A stretch of 22,864 nt of DNA from positions 1 to 22,864 of the IMG/VR virus record IMGVR_UViG_3300031825_000376. One strand, 5' to 3'. Source of the DNA: a virus. The notes beneath the pieces were generated by a model that saw only the letters and a list, made by a program, of their open reading frames with translations, had not been told where the DNA came from and did not search any database. The translations under genes were made by a program, and so were the position numbers. Below, in pieces: positions 1-7,615 of the stretch. Each line of letters begins with the position of its first letter. Positions within the stretch are counted from its first letter, which is position 1.

Positions 1-231
1 ATCCAGCGCGGGCCCGACCAGCAGGCGCTGCCCAGACTGATCGAGGTGCATACGAGATTCCGGCTCCGTTCGGCCTCGACCGCGGATGGACGTACCTATC
101 TCCCGGACTTCATCGTCTGGAACGGCGATAATTTCTACGTCAACCGGGTCTACGACTATTCGAAGTTCGGCCGCGGTTTCGTCCAGGCGGATTGCTCATC
201 GCAGCCTACGATCGCGACGGCACCGTTCTGA
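1..231 (+). CDS. Phage neck/head-completion protein, C-terminal fragment
   Basis: The frame is open from the first base to a TGA at 229-231, so only the last 76 residues are visible. The fragment contains PDFIVWNGDNFYV followed by VYDYSKFGRGF. This resembles the C-terminal half of small head-completion or head-tail adaptor proteins that lie just before the neck terminator in DUF3383-type phages, where a similar 'nature of the value, then Y-x-V, then DYS' arrangement recurs. Its stop overlaps the next ATG by one base (TGATG), which suggests translational coupling to the neck terminator. The family assignment rests on position and weak resemblance; the missing N-terminus prevents a firm call. 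Confidence 0.5.
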   Translation: MQRGPDQQALPRLIEVHTRFRLRSASTADGRTYLPDFIVWNGDNFYVNRVYDYSKFGRGFVQADCSSQPTIATAPF

Positions 232-815
232 TGACGGACTCGAGCACCGGCGGCTTCCTCGCCCCGATCTCCACACCGCCGATCAACGACACGGCGCTCT
301 ATGTCGCGCTGCAAGCCACGGTCACCGGGATCACCGGACTGCCGGGCAAGCTCGTCTGGCCGCGCTGGCAATCCAACCCGGCAGGCCGGCCGTCGATCGA
401 TGTCGACTGGGCAGCTGTCGGCACGACGACGCTCATCTCGGACGCCTTCCCGTTTGAAGGCCATGACCCGACCGGAGAGGGATCGAGCACGCAGCAGGCG
501 CATGAGGAGATCGATGTCCTGATCTCCTTCTATGGCCCGAACTGCGAGACGAATTCGAAGCTGCTGCGGGACGGCCTGAAGATCAGCCAGAACCGGGAAG
601 CGATGTATGCCTTCGGCCTGAAGCTGATCGAATGCTCCGGCCACACCAAGTCCGCTGATCTCGTCAATAACCAATGGTACCCGCGTGCCGATCTCACCGT
701 GCGTGTCCGCCGGCAGGTCGACCGGACCTATCGGATCCTCAATCTCGAATCGCTGGACGCCGCGCTCATCTCCGACGCGCTCGCCGAGCCGATCACCGCT
801 TCCACCGCGCCGTAA
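231..815 (+). CDS. Phage neck terminator protein (gp12-like / LIC_12616 family)
   Basis: This 194-residue protein has the family hallmarks: STGGFL near the N-terminus, GITGLPG around residue 45, then LVWPRWQ, a central SFYGPN, LLRDGLKISQNREA, and a C-terminal basic strand with LTVRVRRQVDRTY. Proteins of this type cap the tail tube and join it to the neck in myoviruses. I chose ATG 231 rather than TTG 192 because ATG 231 overlaps the upstream stop (TGATG) and leaves the family's usual short N-terminus before STGG. It sits directly before the sheath gene, as expected for a neck/tail terminator. The family is recognised from memory, and I consider it firm. Confidence 0.8.
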   Translation: MTDSSTGGFLAPISTPPINDTALYVALQATVTGITGLPGKLVWPRWQSNPAGRPSIDVDWAAVGTTTLISDAFPFEGHDPTGEGSSTQQAHEEIDVLISFYGPNCETNSKLLRDGLKISQNREAMYAFGLKLIECSGHTKSADLVNNQWYPRADLTVRVRRQVDRTYRILNLESLDAALISDALAEPITASTAP

Positions 816-850
816 ACAGCGCCCCACCCCTTTTCGAGGGATCGACGTAA

Positions 851-2365
851 ATGGCCATTGGTCTTTCCGTATCGCGCGTCATCGCGGTCAGCCTCAGCCT
901 CACCAGCCCGGGCGCCCAGTTCGCGAACTTCAACTCCCTGCTCGTCATGGGCCAGTCGGATGTCATCGACACCCAGACCCGCATCATGTCGTTCAGCAGT
1001 CTGGCCGGCGTCGCCGCCGTCTTCGGTACGACCGCGCCGGAATATCTGGCTGCAGTGGCCTATTTCAGCGCCAGCCCGCAGCCGACGCAGCTGTATATCG
1101 GCCGCTGGGCCCAGGCCGCGACCAATGGCAGGATGTTCGGCGGCACGCTCAGTGCGGCACAGCAGCTGCTCAGCATCTTCACCGCGGTCTCGTCGGGCGG
1201 GTTCAAGATCCAGGTCGATGCGGCTGCGTCACCGGTCAACGTCGCGTCCATCAATCTCTCCGGCGCGGCAAACCTCAATGCGGTCGCGACGCTGATCACG
1301 ACCGCGCTGACCGGCGCCTCGATCGGCGCGACCTGCACATGGACGGGCGCGAACTTCGTGTTCAAGTCGACCACGACCGGCGCGGCATCGAAGGTCAAGC
1401 CGCTACAGGCGCCGACCTCGGGCACCGACCTGTCCGCGCTGCTCGGCTGCACTGCAGCCTTCTCCGGAGCCTATGAGGTCGACGGCATCGCGGCGGAAAC
1501 ACTGCTCTCGGCAGTCAACACGCTGGACAGCCTCTCGACCTACTGGTTCGCGCTGAACGATGATGCCTGCACCAGCGCGGTCGACGCGGACCGCCAGGCC
1601 GTTGCCGCCTATATCGAGGCGTCATCCCTCCCGCACATGTACGGGTTCACCTCTACTGCTGCCGCCGCGCTGTCGACGGCCACCTCGACCGATATTGGGC
1701 CGGTGCTTCAGGCGCTGGGCTATCAGCGGACCTTTGTCGTCTATTCGAGCAAGAGCCTCTACGCCGCCTGCGCGGCCTGGGGTGATCTGCTGACGATCAA
1801 TCTCGCCGGTTCCGACACGATGATCACGCTGGCGTTCAAGCCGATGACGGGCATCGGTCCCGAACTGCTCAACGCCAACCAGGCCGCTGCGCTCGACAGC
1901 AAGGGCTATAATTATTACGCGACCTACCAGAACGGCGTCTCGATCATCAATAATGGCTGGTGCGTCTGTTCCTCACCAACGGCGAACCAGATCTTCATCG
2001 ACGAGATGTTTGGCGCGCTGGCGCTCGCGAACCAGATCCAGACCAACGGCTTCAATGCCCTGGTCGCGCAGAAGAAGATTCCGCAGACTGATGCGGGTAC
2101 CCATCTGCTGGCCAACGCGCTCGAAACGGCATGCCTTGCCTTTGTGGCCAACGGCTATCTCGCGGCCGGGACGTGGACTGGTTCTGGCTTCGGCCAGCTT
2201 TCGACTGGCGACCGGCTGCCCAAGGGCTATTACATCTACCAGCCCCCGGTTTCGTCGCAGCAGGCGGCCGACCGGGTCGCGCGCAAATCCGTTCCGCTCC
2301 AGATCGCAGCCAAGACCGCGGGCGCGATCCACAGCGCGAATATCGCGCTGACGGTCAATCCCTGA
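851..2365 (+). CDS. Contractile tail sheath protein, DUF3383 family
   Basis: This 504-residue protein has the length and motifs of DUF3383 sheath proteins (Leptospira phage LE1 type). The N-terminus runs S-R-V-I-x-V-S-L-S with ANFNSLLVMG. An early block holds VFGTTAPEYLAAVAYFSASPQP, and a C-terminal region carries LPKGYYIY, QQAADRVARKS and AKTAGAIHSANIAL. Subunits stack around the tube and contract to drive it through the host envelope. GAGGG at 835-840 lies about ten bases before the ATG. The gene heads the sheath-tube-chaperone-tape measure order typical of contractile tails. No truncation or frame break is seen. Confidence 0.88.
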   Translation: MAIGLSVSRVIAVSLSLTSPGAQFANFNSLLVMGQSDVIDTQTRIMSFSSLAGVAAVFGTTAPEYLAAVAYFSASPQPTQLYIGRWAQAATNGRMFGGTLSAAQQLLSIFTAVSSGGFKIQVDAAASPVNVASINLSGAANLNAVATLITTALTGASIGATCTWTGANFVFKSTTTGAASKVKPLQAPTSGTDLSALLGCTAAFSGAYEVDGIAAETLLSAVNTLDSLSTYWFALNDDACTSAVDADRQAVAAYIEASSLPHMYGFTSTAAAALSTATSTDIGPVLQALGYQRTFVVYSSKSLYAACAAWGDLLTINLAGSDTMITLAFKPMTGIGPELLNANQAAALDSKGYNYYATYQNGVSIINNGWCVCSSPTANQIFIDEMFGALALANQIQTNGFNALVAQKKIPQTDAGTHLLANALETACLAFVANGYLAAGTWTGSGFGQLSTGDRLPKGYYIYQPPVSSQQAADRVARKSVPLQIAAKTAGAIHSANIALTVNP

Positions 2366-2391
2366 GCCTCACCCCGTTCACTCTTGCTGAC

Positions 2392-2405
2392 AGGAGGCGA
2401 CCATC
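2392..2405 (+). promoter_or_regulatory. Strong Shine-Dalgarno paired with a non-canonical ATC start
   Basis: A perfect AGGAGG (2392-2397) is followed after five bases (CGACC) by ATC at 2403-2405. This decides the start of the tube gene, because no conventional start codon exists in the frame for the first 43 codons. The ideal site could offset the weak codon. It lies in the 37-base interval after the sheath stop. Confidence 0.7.
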
Positions 2406-2858
2406 GCCGCATATTCATTCCTCGACGTCGCCGCTTCGTTCGGCGGCCCGACAGGTTCCTTCTCGCTTGGCGCCGGCTCCGGCAACGCCGAGGAGGGCAT
2501 CACGATCGATGCCATCGAGGACAAGAACTCGATGTCGATCGGCGCCGATGGTAAAGGCATGCATTCGCTGCATGCCGGAAACGCCGCGACGGTCACGATC
2601 CGGCTGCTGAAGACGTCGCCGCGCAACCAGCAGCTGCGTGCCGCCTACAATGCCCAGAAGGCATCGAGCGCGCTGTGGGGGCAGAACCTCATCACCGTCT
2701 CGGACATCGCGCGCGGCGACACGACAACGCTGCGTGACGTCGCGTTCAAGAAGCCGGCACCGATCAACTACGCCAAGGACGGCGGGACGATGGAATGGAC
2801 GTTCGACGCGATCGTCGCCGACGTCCTGCTCGGCTCCGGCGCTCCGAGCCTGTTCTAG
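2403..2858 (+). CDS. Tail tube protein, DUF3277 family, apparent ATC start
   Basis: This frame gives a 151-residue tail tube protein of the DUF3277 type: x-AAYSFLDV at the N-terminus, GSGNAEEGITI, the conserved DKNSMSIGADGKGMHSLHAG, VTIRLLKTSP and a C-terminal GGTMEWTF. The tube is the inner channel around which the sheath contracts. The frame is closed by TGA at 2388-2390. No ATG, GTG, TTG or CTG occurs between that stop and ATG 2532, which would delete about 43 conserved residues. AGGAGG at 2392-2397 stands five bases before ATC 2403-2405, exactly where the family's initiator Met belongs. An ATC start is therefore the best reading; a start-codon mutation or sequencing error is the alternative. 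Confidence 0.8.
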   Translation: MAAYSFLDVAASFGGPTGSFSLGAGSGNAEEGITIDAIEDKNSMSIGADGKGMHSLHAGNAATVTIRLLKTSPRNQQLRAAYNAQKASSALWGQNLITVSDIARGDTTTLRDVAFKKPAPINYAKDGGTMEWTFDAIVADVLLGSGAPSLF

Positions 2859-2868
2859 GAGCTGACTG

Positions 2869-3285
2869 GTGCAGAATTTCAACATCGGCGATCATGCATT
2901 CCGCGCCAATGGCCTGACGCCGCGCAAGGCCTTTCATGTCGCCCGGCGACTCGCCCCCTTCCTTGCCATGCTCAAGGACCTGTCTCCGTTCCTGAAGGGT
3001 ACCGAGACGCTCGACAAGGACGATCCCATCTCGATTGAGAAGGTGTTGCGCCCGATCGGCGCTGCCTTTGCCGAAATGCCCGAGGATGATGCCGACTACA
3101 TCCTCGATACCTGCCTCGCCGTCGTCGAGCTCAAGTTGCATGGTGACTCGGGCTGGCAATCGATCTGGGTGGCCGGTGAACCTATGTTCGCGTGGATCGA
3201 CATGCCCATGATGCTCCGCATCGTCTGGCACGTCGTACAGGCGAACGTCGCAAGTTTTTTGTCCGCGGGGCCCCCGGCTGGGTAA
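2869..3285 (+). CDS. Tail assembly chaperone (G-like, short form)
   Basis: This 138-residue protein starts with GTG ten bases after the tube stop, preceded by GGAGCTG. It has QNFNIGDHAFRANGLTPRKAFHVARRLAPFL, an acidic middle (MPEDDADYILDTCL) and a long helical end. This is characteristic of the tail assembly chaperones that coat the tape measure protein during tail assembly in contractile phages. It lies between the tube and tape measure genes, the position of chaperone pairs in most tailed phages. Near its end a T-TTT-TTG heptamer (3255-3261) could move ribosomes to the -1 frame and extend the protein, as in lambda G/GT. The chaperone role comes from position and general resemblance. Confidence 0.75.
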   Translation: MQNFNIGDHAFRANGLTPRKAFHVARRLAPFLAMLKDLSPFLKGTETLDKDDPISIEKVLRPIGAAFAEMPEDDADYILDTCLAVVELKLHGDSGWQSIWVAGEPMFAWIDMPMMLRIVWHVVQANVASFLSAGPPAG

Positions 3286-3506
3286 GCCGGCGGCCTGAAA
3301 CAAGCGTGCCAGGGGGGCTAGTCAGCATGCCCGACGGCTTGGACTGGCTGTGGCGCCCGGTGGCGCGCAAGATGCTGCGGGCGGAAAGTCTCGATGACCC
3401 GGCGGTGACCCTCGACCTCATCGCGGAATGCAACGAGATGATAGATGTGCTCGACGAGAACGAGTTCAGGCTGGCTCCGCCGGCACCGGGAGGGAGTGAC
3501 CGATGA
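2869..3506 (+). CDS. Predicted -1 frameshift fusion of the tail assembly chaperone (GT-like)
   Basis: Slipping by -1 at heptamer T-TTT-TTG (3255-3261) joins the first 131 codons of the chaperone to the DUF6889-like frame, giving about 212 residues instead of 138. After the slip the protein reads through FFVRGAPGW into the DUF6889-like part. In lambda, and in many myophages and siphophages, an equivalent low-frequency fusion (GT) is needed to load the tape measure with tube subunits. The slippery codons TTT and TTG re-pair well in the new frame, and a stem-loop follows at the usual distance. Independent initiation at ATG 3327 is the alternative. Fusion production is inferred from sequence only. 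Confidence 0.6.
3255..3294 (+). promoter_or_regulatory. Programmed -1 frameshift signal: slippery heptamer plus stem-loop
   Basis: The heptamer T-TTT-TTG at 3255-3261 is in the correct phase for the upstream frame (codons AGT TTT TTG). After an eight-base spacer comes a stem: GCC 3270-3272 pairs with GGC 3292-3294, then a C/C mismatch, then CCGGCT 3274-3279 pairs with AGCCGG 3285-3290. The loop is GGGTA and includes the first bases of the zero-frame stop TAA 3283-3285. Heptamer, spacer and GC-rich stem together match classical bacterial and phage -1 sites. Confidence 0.65.
3327..3506 (+). CDS. DUF6889-like small protein / T-domain of the tail assembly chaperone
   Basis: This 59-residue frame contains LDWLWRPVARKMLRAESL, then LIAECNEMIDVLDENEFR. 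The pattern recalls the DUF6889 phage family, whose members sit between the chaperone and tape measure. It could be made alone from ATG 3327, with AGGGGG at 3311-3316 about ten bases upstream. It could also be made as the C-terminal part of a frameshift product, because the same frame is open back through 3192 and meets the slippery site at 3255-3261. Its stop overlaps the tape measure ATG (ATGA). The protein is real in either case; the mode of expression is unsettled. Confidence 0.65.
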   Translation: MPDGLDWLWRPVARKMLRAESLDDPAVTLDLIAECNEMIDVLDENEFRLAPPAPGGSDR

Positions 3507-5155
3507 GCGACGCATCGGTGCTCAAGGAATATCTCATCTCTCTGGGCTTCCAGATCGATGACGGCTCGTACAAGAAGTTTCAGGGTGGTCTCGACGGCAT
3601 CACGGTCAAGGCCGTCGCGCTGGGCGAGATCATTGCCGATGTGGCCGAGAAGGTCGCGGCGGGCGTCCTCAAGATGGCGCAGAATCTCGACACCCTCTAT
3701 TTCACGTCGCGGCGCGTTGGCGACAGCGCCGAGAATATCAGCGCGTTCGGGTTCGCGATTTCGCAGATGGGCGGTAGCGCCGAGAGTGCGACTGCCAGCC
3801 TAGAATCCCTCGCCTCCAAGATGCGGTTCACGCCCGGCCTGATCAATGCCATGCAGGGTTGGGGCATCAAGACGACCGATTCCAAGGGCGCGCTGCTCGG
3901 CACCTCCGAATTGCTCATCAGCGCAGGCCGCTTCTGGGCAGCGCAGAACAAGCGGCTCGGCATGGCCGCAGGTCAGGCGATCGGCCTTCGCCAAGCCCAG
4001 CTGATGGGCATCGACGAAAAGACATTCCTCCAGCTTTCGACCGATCCGGATCGGCTCGAACTGGAGATGCAGAAGTACAAGGAGATGGCCGACGCGCTCG
4101 GCTATAATGTGGATGCCGCCAACCGCTTCGAAACGTCGATGCGCGACCTCAAGGCAGAGTTGGGGCTGTTCGCCTCGGTCGTCGCCTTGCAGGTCATGGA
4201 CAAGCTCCAGGGACTGATCGACAAGTTCGAGGAACTATTCCCGGGTGTCATGAAGTTCCTCGGCACCAAGGAGGAGATCGACGCCTTCGCCGATGTCGTG
4301 ATCGCTGCGCTGGCGGCACTCGCCATCGCGACGATCGCCGCGACATGGCCGTGGCTGCTGCTCGCTGCGGCCATCCTCGGCGTGATCGAGGCGGCGAAGC
4401 ACTGGAACGAGCTCGTCCCCAAGATCAAGCATCTCACGCCTGACGAGATGAAGAAGTTTGATGCTGACCGGGCCAAGAAGAACGCGGAGAATCCCTACGC
4501 CTGGTATGACCCGCGCGGCTGGATTCGCATCCATCGCGATACCTCTGGCGATCCCGGCTCGTTCGGCGAGCCGGCAAAGAACTATCTCGGCTCCTCGACC
4601 AGCAAGCAGCAGCAGGGCAGTCGCCCGGCGATGCTCGATCAGGTCAAGGCCTATTTCATGGCCAACGGCTTCACTGAGGCGCAGGCCTCGGGCATCGCGC
4701 GCGGCGTCTTCGCCGAGGGCGGTGGTGTCGATGTCAAGAACCCGAATTCGTCGGCCTATGGCATCGGCCAGTGGCTGAAGCCGCGGCAGCGCGACTTCAA
4801 GCGCCTATGGGGCAAGGACATCCATGGCTCTTCGCTGATCGATCAACTCGGGTTCATGCTCTGGGAGTTCAACAATACCGAGAAGGGGGCCGGTGACGCG
4901 ATCCGCGGCTCCGGTGACGAGAAGACCGCGTTCATCCACTACATCACCAAGATGATGCGTCCAGGCGCCGGGACTGCGGGCGATCTGCGCCGCGGCCTCC
5001 ATCCGAACGCCACCAAGCACATCACCATGCACCACAAGACCACGATCCACATTGACGGGGCGAAGGACCCGAAGGCGACCGCATCGGCCACTGCCACTGC
5101 GCAGGATCGGGTCTGGGCGAACGCGCTCCGCAACGCGAAATCGACGCTGAACTGA
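3503..5155 (+). CDS. Tape measure protein with C-terminal tail lysozyme domain
   Basis: At 550 residues this is short for a tape measure, which suggests a short tail. Residues 1-250 are helical, with an early LISLGFQIDD-x-S-Y-K-K-F motif common to tape measures. Residues about 262-297 form a long hydrophobic stretch with WPWLLLAAAIL, likely one or two membrane segments. From about 376 a phage_lysozyme2-type domain follows: ASGIARGVFAEGGG with probable catalytic Glu405, then SSAYGIGQWLKPRQ around 416-429. The lysozyme would open peptidoglycan locally during DNA entry. The ATG overlaps the upstream stop by four bases. The C-terminal 40 residues are His/Ala/Thr-rich, including HITMHHKTTIHIDG. 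Confidence 0.85.
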   Translation: MSDASVLKEYLISLGFQIDDGSYKKFQGGLDGITVKAVALGEIIADVAEKVAAGVLKMAQNLDTLYFTSRRVGDSAENISAFGFAISQMGGSAESATASLESLASKMRFTPGLINAMQGWGIKTTDSKGALLGTSELLISAGRFWAAQNKRLGMAAGQAIGLRQAQLMGIDEKTFLQLSTDPDRLELEMQKYKEMADALGYNVDAANRFETSMRDLKAELGLFASVVALQVMDKLQGLIDKFEELFPGVMKFLGTKEEIDAFADVVIAALAALAIATIAATWPWLLLAAAILGVIEAAKHWNELVPKIKHLTPDEMKKFDADRAKKNAENPYAWYDPRGWIRIHRDTSGDPGSFGEPAKNYLGSSTSKQQQGSRPAMLDQVKAYFMANGFTEAQASGIARGVFAEGGGVDVKNPNSSAYGIGQWLKPRQRDFKRLWGKDIHGSSLIDQLGFMLWEFNNTEKGAGDAIRGSGDEKTAFIHYITKMMRPGAGTAGDLRRGLHPNATKHITMHHKTTIHIDGAKDPKATASATATAQDRVWANALRNAKSTLN

Positions 5156-5156
5156 T

Positions 5157-5714
5157 ATGCCGGAATTCATCACCATAAGCCCCATGCGCTTCTTCGGGCC
5201 GATCACCGCACTAGTGACCTTCCGTGAGAACCACACCGACAGGCAGACGATCACCTCGCATCCCGTCGAGCAGGGCGCGGAGATCAGCGATCACGCCTTC
5301 GACGATCCAGCCGAGGTGCAGATCGATTTTGGTGCTACCAATTCGAGCGCTGAAGCTGGTGGTGACGAAGGCTATGTCACGAACCTGTACCAGCGCATCC
5401 TGGCACTGAAGGCCAGTCGGACCCCGTTCCGGATCCAGACCGGCAAGCGTCTCTACAGCAACATGCTGCTGGCCGAGATCACGGTCACGACCGATGAGCG
5501 TTCCGAGGCGGCGCTGATGTTCACGGCGCATTGCCGCCAGATCATCATCGTCCAGACGCAGGTCGTGGCCGTGGCACCGGCGGCCAACCAGGCAAACCCG
5601 AAGGCGACATCTGCGGTGACGACGAGCGGGACCAAGCAAGCCCAGGCGTCGACGGCTACCGTTCCGTCATGGCAGACCCCGCCGGATCGTTCCGCGATAT
5701 CGGCATCGGTATGA
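5157..5714 (+). CDS. Dit-like baseplate protein
   Basis: This 185-residue protein matches the Dit_like N-terminal domain found next to the tape measure in many phages: an early TFRENHTDRQTITSHPVEQG, then ISDHAFDDPAEVQIDFG, a central LYQRILALKASRTPFRIQTGKR, and SNMLLAEITVTTDERSEAAL leading to CRQIIIVQTQ. Such proteins form a ring between tube and baseplate hub. The last 50 residues are low-complexity Ala/Thr/Gln and probably disordered. It starts one base after the tape measure stop and overlaps the next gene by ATGA. Confidence 0.8.
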   Translation: MPEFITISPMRFFGPITALVTFRENHTDRQTITSHPVEQGAEISDHAFDDPAEVQIDFGATNSSAEAGGDEGYVTNLYQRILALKASRTPFRIQTGKRLYSNMLLAEITVTTDERSEAALMFTAHCRQIIIVQTQVVAVAPAANQANPKATSAVTTSGTKQAQASTATVPSWQTPPDRSAISASV

Positions 5715-6034
5715 GCGATCCCCTGCTCATCCCGCTCTCTGGCGTCAACGAGACGTTCAGGATCGCGCTGGCTGGCGTCGCCTATCGCTTCACCGTCATC
5801 TGGCGGGACGATCCCGGCGGCCTCGGCGGCTGGTTCCTCGATATCGCTGACGATAGTTCAGTGCCGATCATCCAGGGTATCCCGCTGGTGACCGGCGCCG
5901 ACCTGCTCGAGCAACATGCGGCCGATGCTGGGATCGCGGGCGCGCTCTACGTCCAGACGGTCCAGGACCCGATCGCCGCACCGACGTTCGGCAATCTCGG
6001 CACTGACGCCCAGCTGTTCTTCGTGCCGGCATGA
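5711..6034 (+). CDS. Baseplate plug protein (Pam3 gp18-like)
   Basis: This is a 107-residue protein. Its pattern (IPLSGVNETFRIALAGVAYRFTVIWRD, then GGWFLDIAD, GIPLVTGADLLEQ, and a final LGTDAQLFFV) is that of the small baseplate plug family named after cyanophage Pam3 gp18. The plug closes the hub before contraction. I took ATG 5711 because it overlaps the upstream stop as ATGA; the longer in-frame reading from 5531 runs inside the Dit-like gene. It overlaps the hub gene by ATGA. Gene order Dit, plug, hub, spike matches Pam3-type baseplates. Confidence 0.78.
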   Translation: MSDPLLIPLSGVNETFRIALAGVAYRFTVIWRDDPGGLGGWFLDIADDSSVPIIQGIPLVTGADLLEQHAADAGIAGALYVQTVQDPIAAPTFGNLGTDAQLFFVPA

Positions 6035-6945
6035 CCCAGCAATATCTTCGCAAGGTCCAGCTGGTCGTGGCCGATGACGCAACTGGCCTCGATCTCTCCG
6101 AACTCCACATCAAGTTCGCGATCAAGCAGCATGACCTCCAGACCCCGAATGTGCTGCAGGCCCGGGTCTACAACGTCAAGGAATCGACCGCCGCACAGAT
6201 CCAGAAGGAATTTTCGAAGATCATCCTCTCGGCCGGCTACGAAGGCGGCGAGCTCGGGACCATCTTCGATGGGACGCTGGTCCAGGTCCGGAAGGGCCGC
6301 GAAAGCAACGTCGACACCTATGTCGATCTCAGCGGTGCCGACGGGGATATCGCGCTCAACTTCGGCACGATCCAGATCGCGCTGAAGGCGGGTAGTTCGT
6401 TCTCCGACCGGGTCGACGCACTGGCCAAGGCGATGAACGTCAAGAAGGGTTATATCGCGCCGCTGCCCGACGATACGCTCCCGCGGGGCAAGACGATGTT
6501 CGGCATGGCACGGGACCATCTTCGCGACCTCGCGATGGCGACCGATACCAACTATTCGATCCAGAACGGCGTGCTGCAGATCCTGCCGCGAAAGGCGGCA
6601 CTCCCCGGCGAGACGATCGAGATCAATTCAGCGACCGGCATGGTCGGGTTCCCGGAGCAGACCGAAGACGGGATTCAGGTCAAATGCCTGCTCAATCCCC
6701 AGATCAAGGTCGGGTCCCAGGTCAAGATCAACAATGCCGACATCCAGCAGGCCGAGTTGGGCCTAAGCCTCTCCTCTACCCAGACCAACGCGTTCCTTCC
6801 ATCGATCGCTGCGGACGGCCTCTACCGTACATTGGTCGTCGAGCATTCCGGCGATACGCGCGGCCAGCAATGGTACACCGATATAGTCTGCATCGCGATC
6901 GGGCAGGCCGCGACACCGGGATTGCTATCGCGGGGGTATAGCTGA
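6031..6945 (+). CDS. Baseplate hub protein
   Basis: This 304-residue protein lies between plug and spike, the hub position. It opens with YLRKVQLVVADDATGLDLSELHIKFAIKQHDLQTPN and VYNVKE, a β-rich beginning seen in small hub proteins of the gp27/gpD class, where the tube-like domain copies the symmetry of the tail tube. A middle SFSDRVDALAKAMNV and a late GFPEQTEDGIQVKCLLNPQIKVGSQVKI, resembling the OB/swivel part of hubs, support this. It starts within the plug stop (ATGA) and ends one base before the spike ATG. The role is firm from context and pattern; no enzymatic domain is seen. Confidence 0.75.
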   Translation: MTQQYLRKVQLVVADDATGLDLSELHIKFAIKQHDLQTPNVLQARVYNVKESTAAQIQKEFSKIILSAGYEGGELGTIFDGTLVQVRKGRESNVDTYVDLSGADGDIALNFGTIQIALKAGSSFSDRVDALAKAMNVKKGYIAPLPDDTLPRGKTMFGMARDHLRDLAMATDTNYSIQNGVLQILPRKAALPGETIEINSATGMVGFPEQTEDGIQVKCLLNPQIKVGSQVKINNADIQQAELGLSLSSTQTNAFLPSIAADGLYRTLVVEHSGDTRGQQWYTDIVCIAIGQAATPGLLSRGYS

Positions 6946-6946
6946 C

Positions 6947-7603
6947 ATGGACCAGCGCGAGAGATCGCACGATCTGGACGAGGTCCTGCGCGCCGCGCTC
7001 GACGGCCGCCAGTCCAAGATACAGACATCGATGCCGGGCATCATCCAGAGCTTCGATGCTGCCACCATGACGTGCGTCGTGGCTCCAGCGGTCAAGGGTA
7101 GGCTCGCCGACAAGGACGATAAGGTCTCGCTGGTCGCGCTCCCGTTGCTGCTGGATTGCCCCTGCCAGTTTCCATCGGGCGGTGGCGTGACCCTGACCTT
7201 CCCGGTCGCAGCCGGCGACGAATGCCTTGTCGTTTTCGCCTCGCGCTCGATCGACAGCTGGCACCAGTCCGGTGGTGTACAGGCGCCGGTCGAGGCGCGG
7301 ATGCATGATCTGTCCGATGGCTTCGTGATGCTGGGCTTTCGGTCGAAACCCCGGGTGCTGTCGAATATCTCGGTCACGGCGGCGCAGTTGCGCAGCGATG
7401 ATGGCGCGACCGTGGTCGAGGTCGACCCGACTGCCCAGACGATCAAGCTGACGGCGCCCGGCGGGATCACGCTCGACGGCCCGGTCGCCGCGACCTCGAC
7501 GATCGATGCTGCCGGCGAGGTCACCGGGAACGGGACCGCGCTGCATACCCATACGCATTCGGGCGTCACGGCCGGCGGTGATGATACCGGGCCACCGGTC
7601 TAG
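6947..7603 (+). CDS. Baseplate central spike, Gp138 family
   Basis: This 218-residue protein has the Gp138 layout. An OB-fold N-terminal region includes PGIIQSFDAATMTCVV, LPLLLDCPCQFP and VAAGDECLVVFASRSIDSWHQSG. A β-helical part built on short repeats follows, with TIKLTAPGGITLDG. The tip motif LHTHTHSGV has His200, His202 and His204, the kind of His cluster that binds iron in membrane-piercing spikes such as P2 gpV and phi92 gp138. The spike trimer caps the hub and penetrates the outer membrane. It begins one base after the hub stop. Confidence 0.85.
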   Translation: MDQRERSHDLDEVLRAALDGRQSKIQTSMPGIIQSFDAATMTCVVAPAVKGRLADKDDKVSLVALPLLLDCPCQFPSGGGVTLTFPVAAGDECLVVFASRSIDSWHQSGGVQAPVEARMHDLSDGFVMLGFRSKPRVLSNISVTAAQLRSDDGATVVEVDPTAQTIKLTAPGGITLDGPVAATSTIDAAGEVTGNGTALHTHTHSGVTAGGDDTGPPV

Positions 7604-7615
7604 GGAGGTCCACTG

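Noticed and set aside
156-827. 223-codon minus-strand frame over the neck genes
   Set aside because: Fully antisense to the neck terminator, Arg/Asp/Gly-rich, no family pattern.
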